From Acetobacter nitrogenifigens DSM 23921 = NBRC 105050 (GTDB lineage: Bacteria; Pseudomonadota; Alphaproteobacteria; Acetobacterales; Acetobacteraceae), in contig NZ_AUBI01000001.1 in assembly GCF_000429165.1 (NCBI RefSeq), positions 545,939 to 609,938 on the forward strand: a stretch of 64,000 nucleotides of DNA, written 5' to 3'. Positions 63,977 through 64,000 of the stretch are shown here, in pieces; within the stretch, counting starts at the first letter, position 1; the number at the start of each line of letters is the position of its first letter. A program made the translations under genes and the position numbers. The notes under the pieces were generated by a model that did not search any database, was not told the DNA's origin, and saw nothing but the letters and a program-made list of their open reading frames with translations.

Positions 63977-64000
63977 GCCCCACGCATCCCACCAGCCCGT

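Larger units (their letters stand above)
60597..64000. mobile_element. prophage, left end to window edge
   Basis: The region after tRNA-Thr(CGT) carries, on the minus strand, a small protein, a holin-like protein, a GH24 endolysin, an AT-rich membrane protein and two small tail-proximal genes. Gene size, tight overlaps and the tRNA boundary identify a prophage lysis end. No integrase lies between the tRNA and the lysis genes; it may be at the far end, outside the window. Confidence 0.78.

Overview
The window is GC-rich chromosomal DNA from an alphaproteobacterium, most likely an acetic acid bacterium (Acetobacteraceae). The gene order dusB-ntrB-ntrC-ntrY-ntrX-hfq-hflX, the kdsD-lptC-lptA-lptB-rpoN-hpf block and the Hsp20/DUF1150 pair are alphaproteobacterial hallmarks. 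The family assignment is an inference from protein style and exopolysaccharide content; the genus cannot be fixed from the sequence alone.

Layout. 0-1.5 kb: peroxide defence (ahpC, ahpD). 1.5-7 kb: a retropepsin-like lipoprotein and three genes that together look like a pipecolate/lysine catabolic route (FAD oxidase, ALDH7-type semialdehyde dehydrogenase, ketimine reductase of the ornithine cyclodeaminase family). 7.1-17.4 kb: tRNA-Asp and, on the minus strand, the nitrogen-regulation operon. 17.5-30 kb: CPA1 antiporter with a cyclic-nucleotide domain, nitroreductase, entericidin, dcd-murA, a Tat-exported esterase, an ABC exporter and soluble transhydrogenase. 30-41 kb: an M1 aminopeptidase, tRNA-Leu, RNase D, the Kdo/LPS-export operon running into rpoN and hpf, and a heat-shock Hsp20-DUF1150 unit. 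41-49.5 kb: a short plus-strand unit (44-codon hydrophobic ORF, structured RNA, intrinsic terminator), then exopolysaccharide genes in two divergent groups: flippase, GH5 endoglucanase and polymerase on minus; a GumK-like/GT4 fusion and a GT14 enzyme on plus. 49.7-54.7 kb: a RadC homologue lacking its metal-binding motif, a DMT exporter and an EmrAB-type pump.

55-64 kb is shaped by prophages. Two tRNA-Thr genes (TGT and CGT) are each followed by a similar ~57-bp segment and by related phage lysis sequence. The first copy is a small scar that now carries an intact gene resembling contact-dependent-inhibition immunity proteins; pqiABC lies between the two; the second copy begins a prophage that runs out of the window. 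Its lysis genes are interrupted by a strikingly AT-rich five-helix membrane protein with its own candidate promoter.

The best leads for undescribed biology are the structured RNA/44-aa unit at 41.2-41.6 kb, the AT-rich prophage membrane protein, the orphan immunity-like gene, the metal-site-less RadC and the fused glycosyltransferase. No CRISPR array, insertion sequence or replication origin was recognised.
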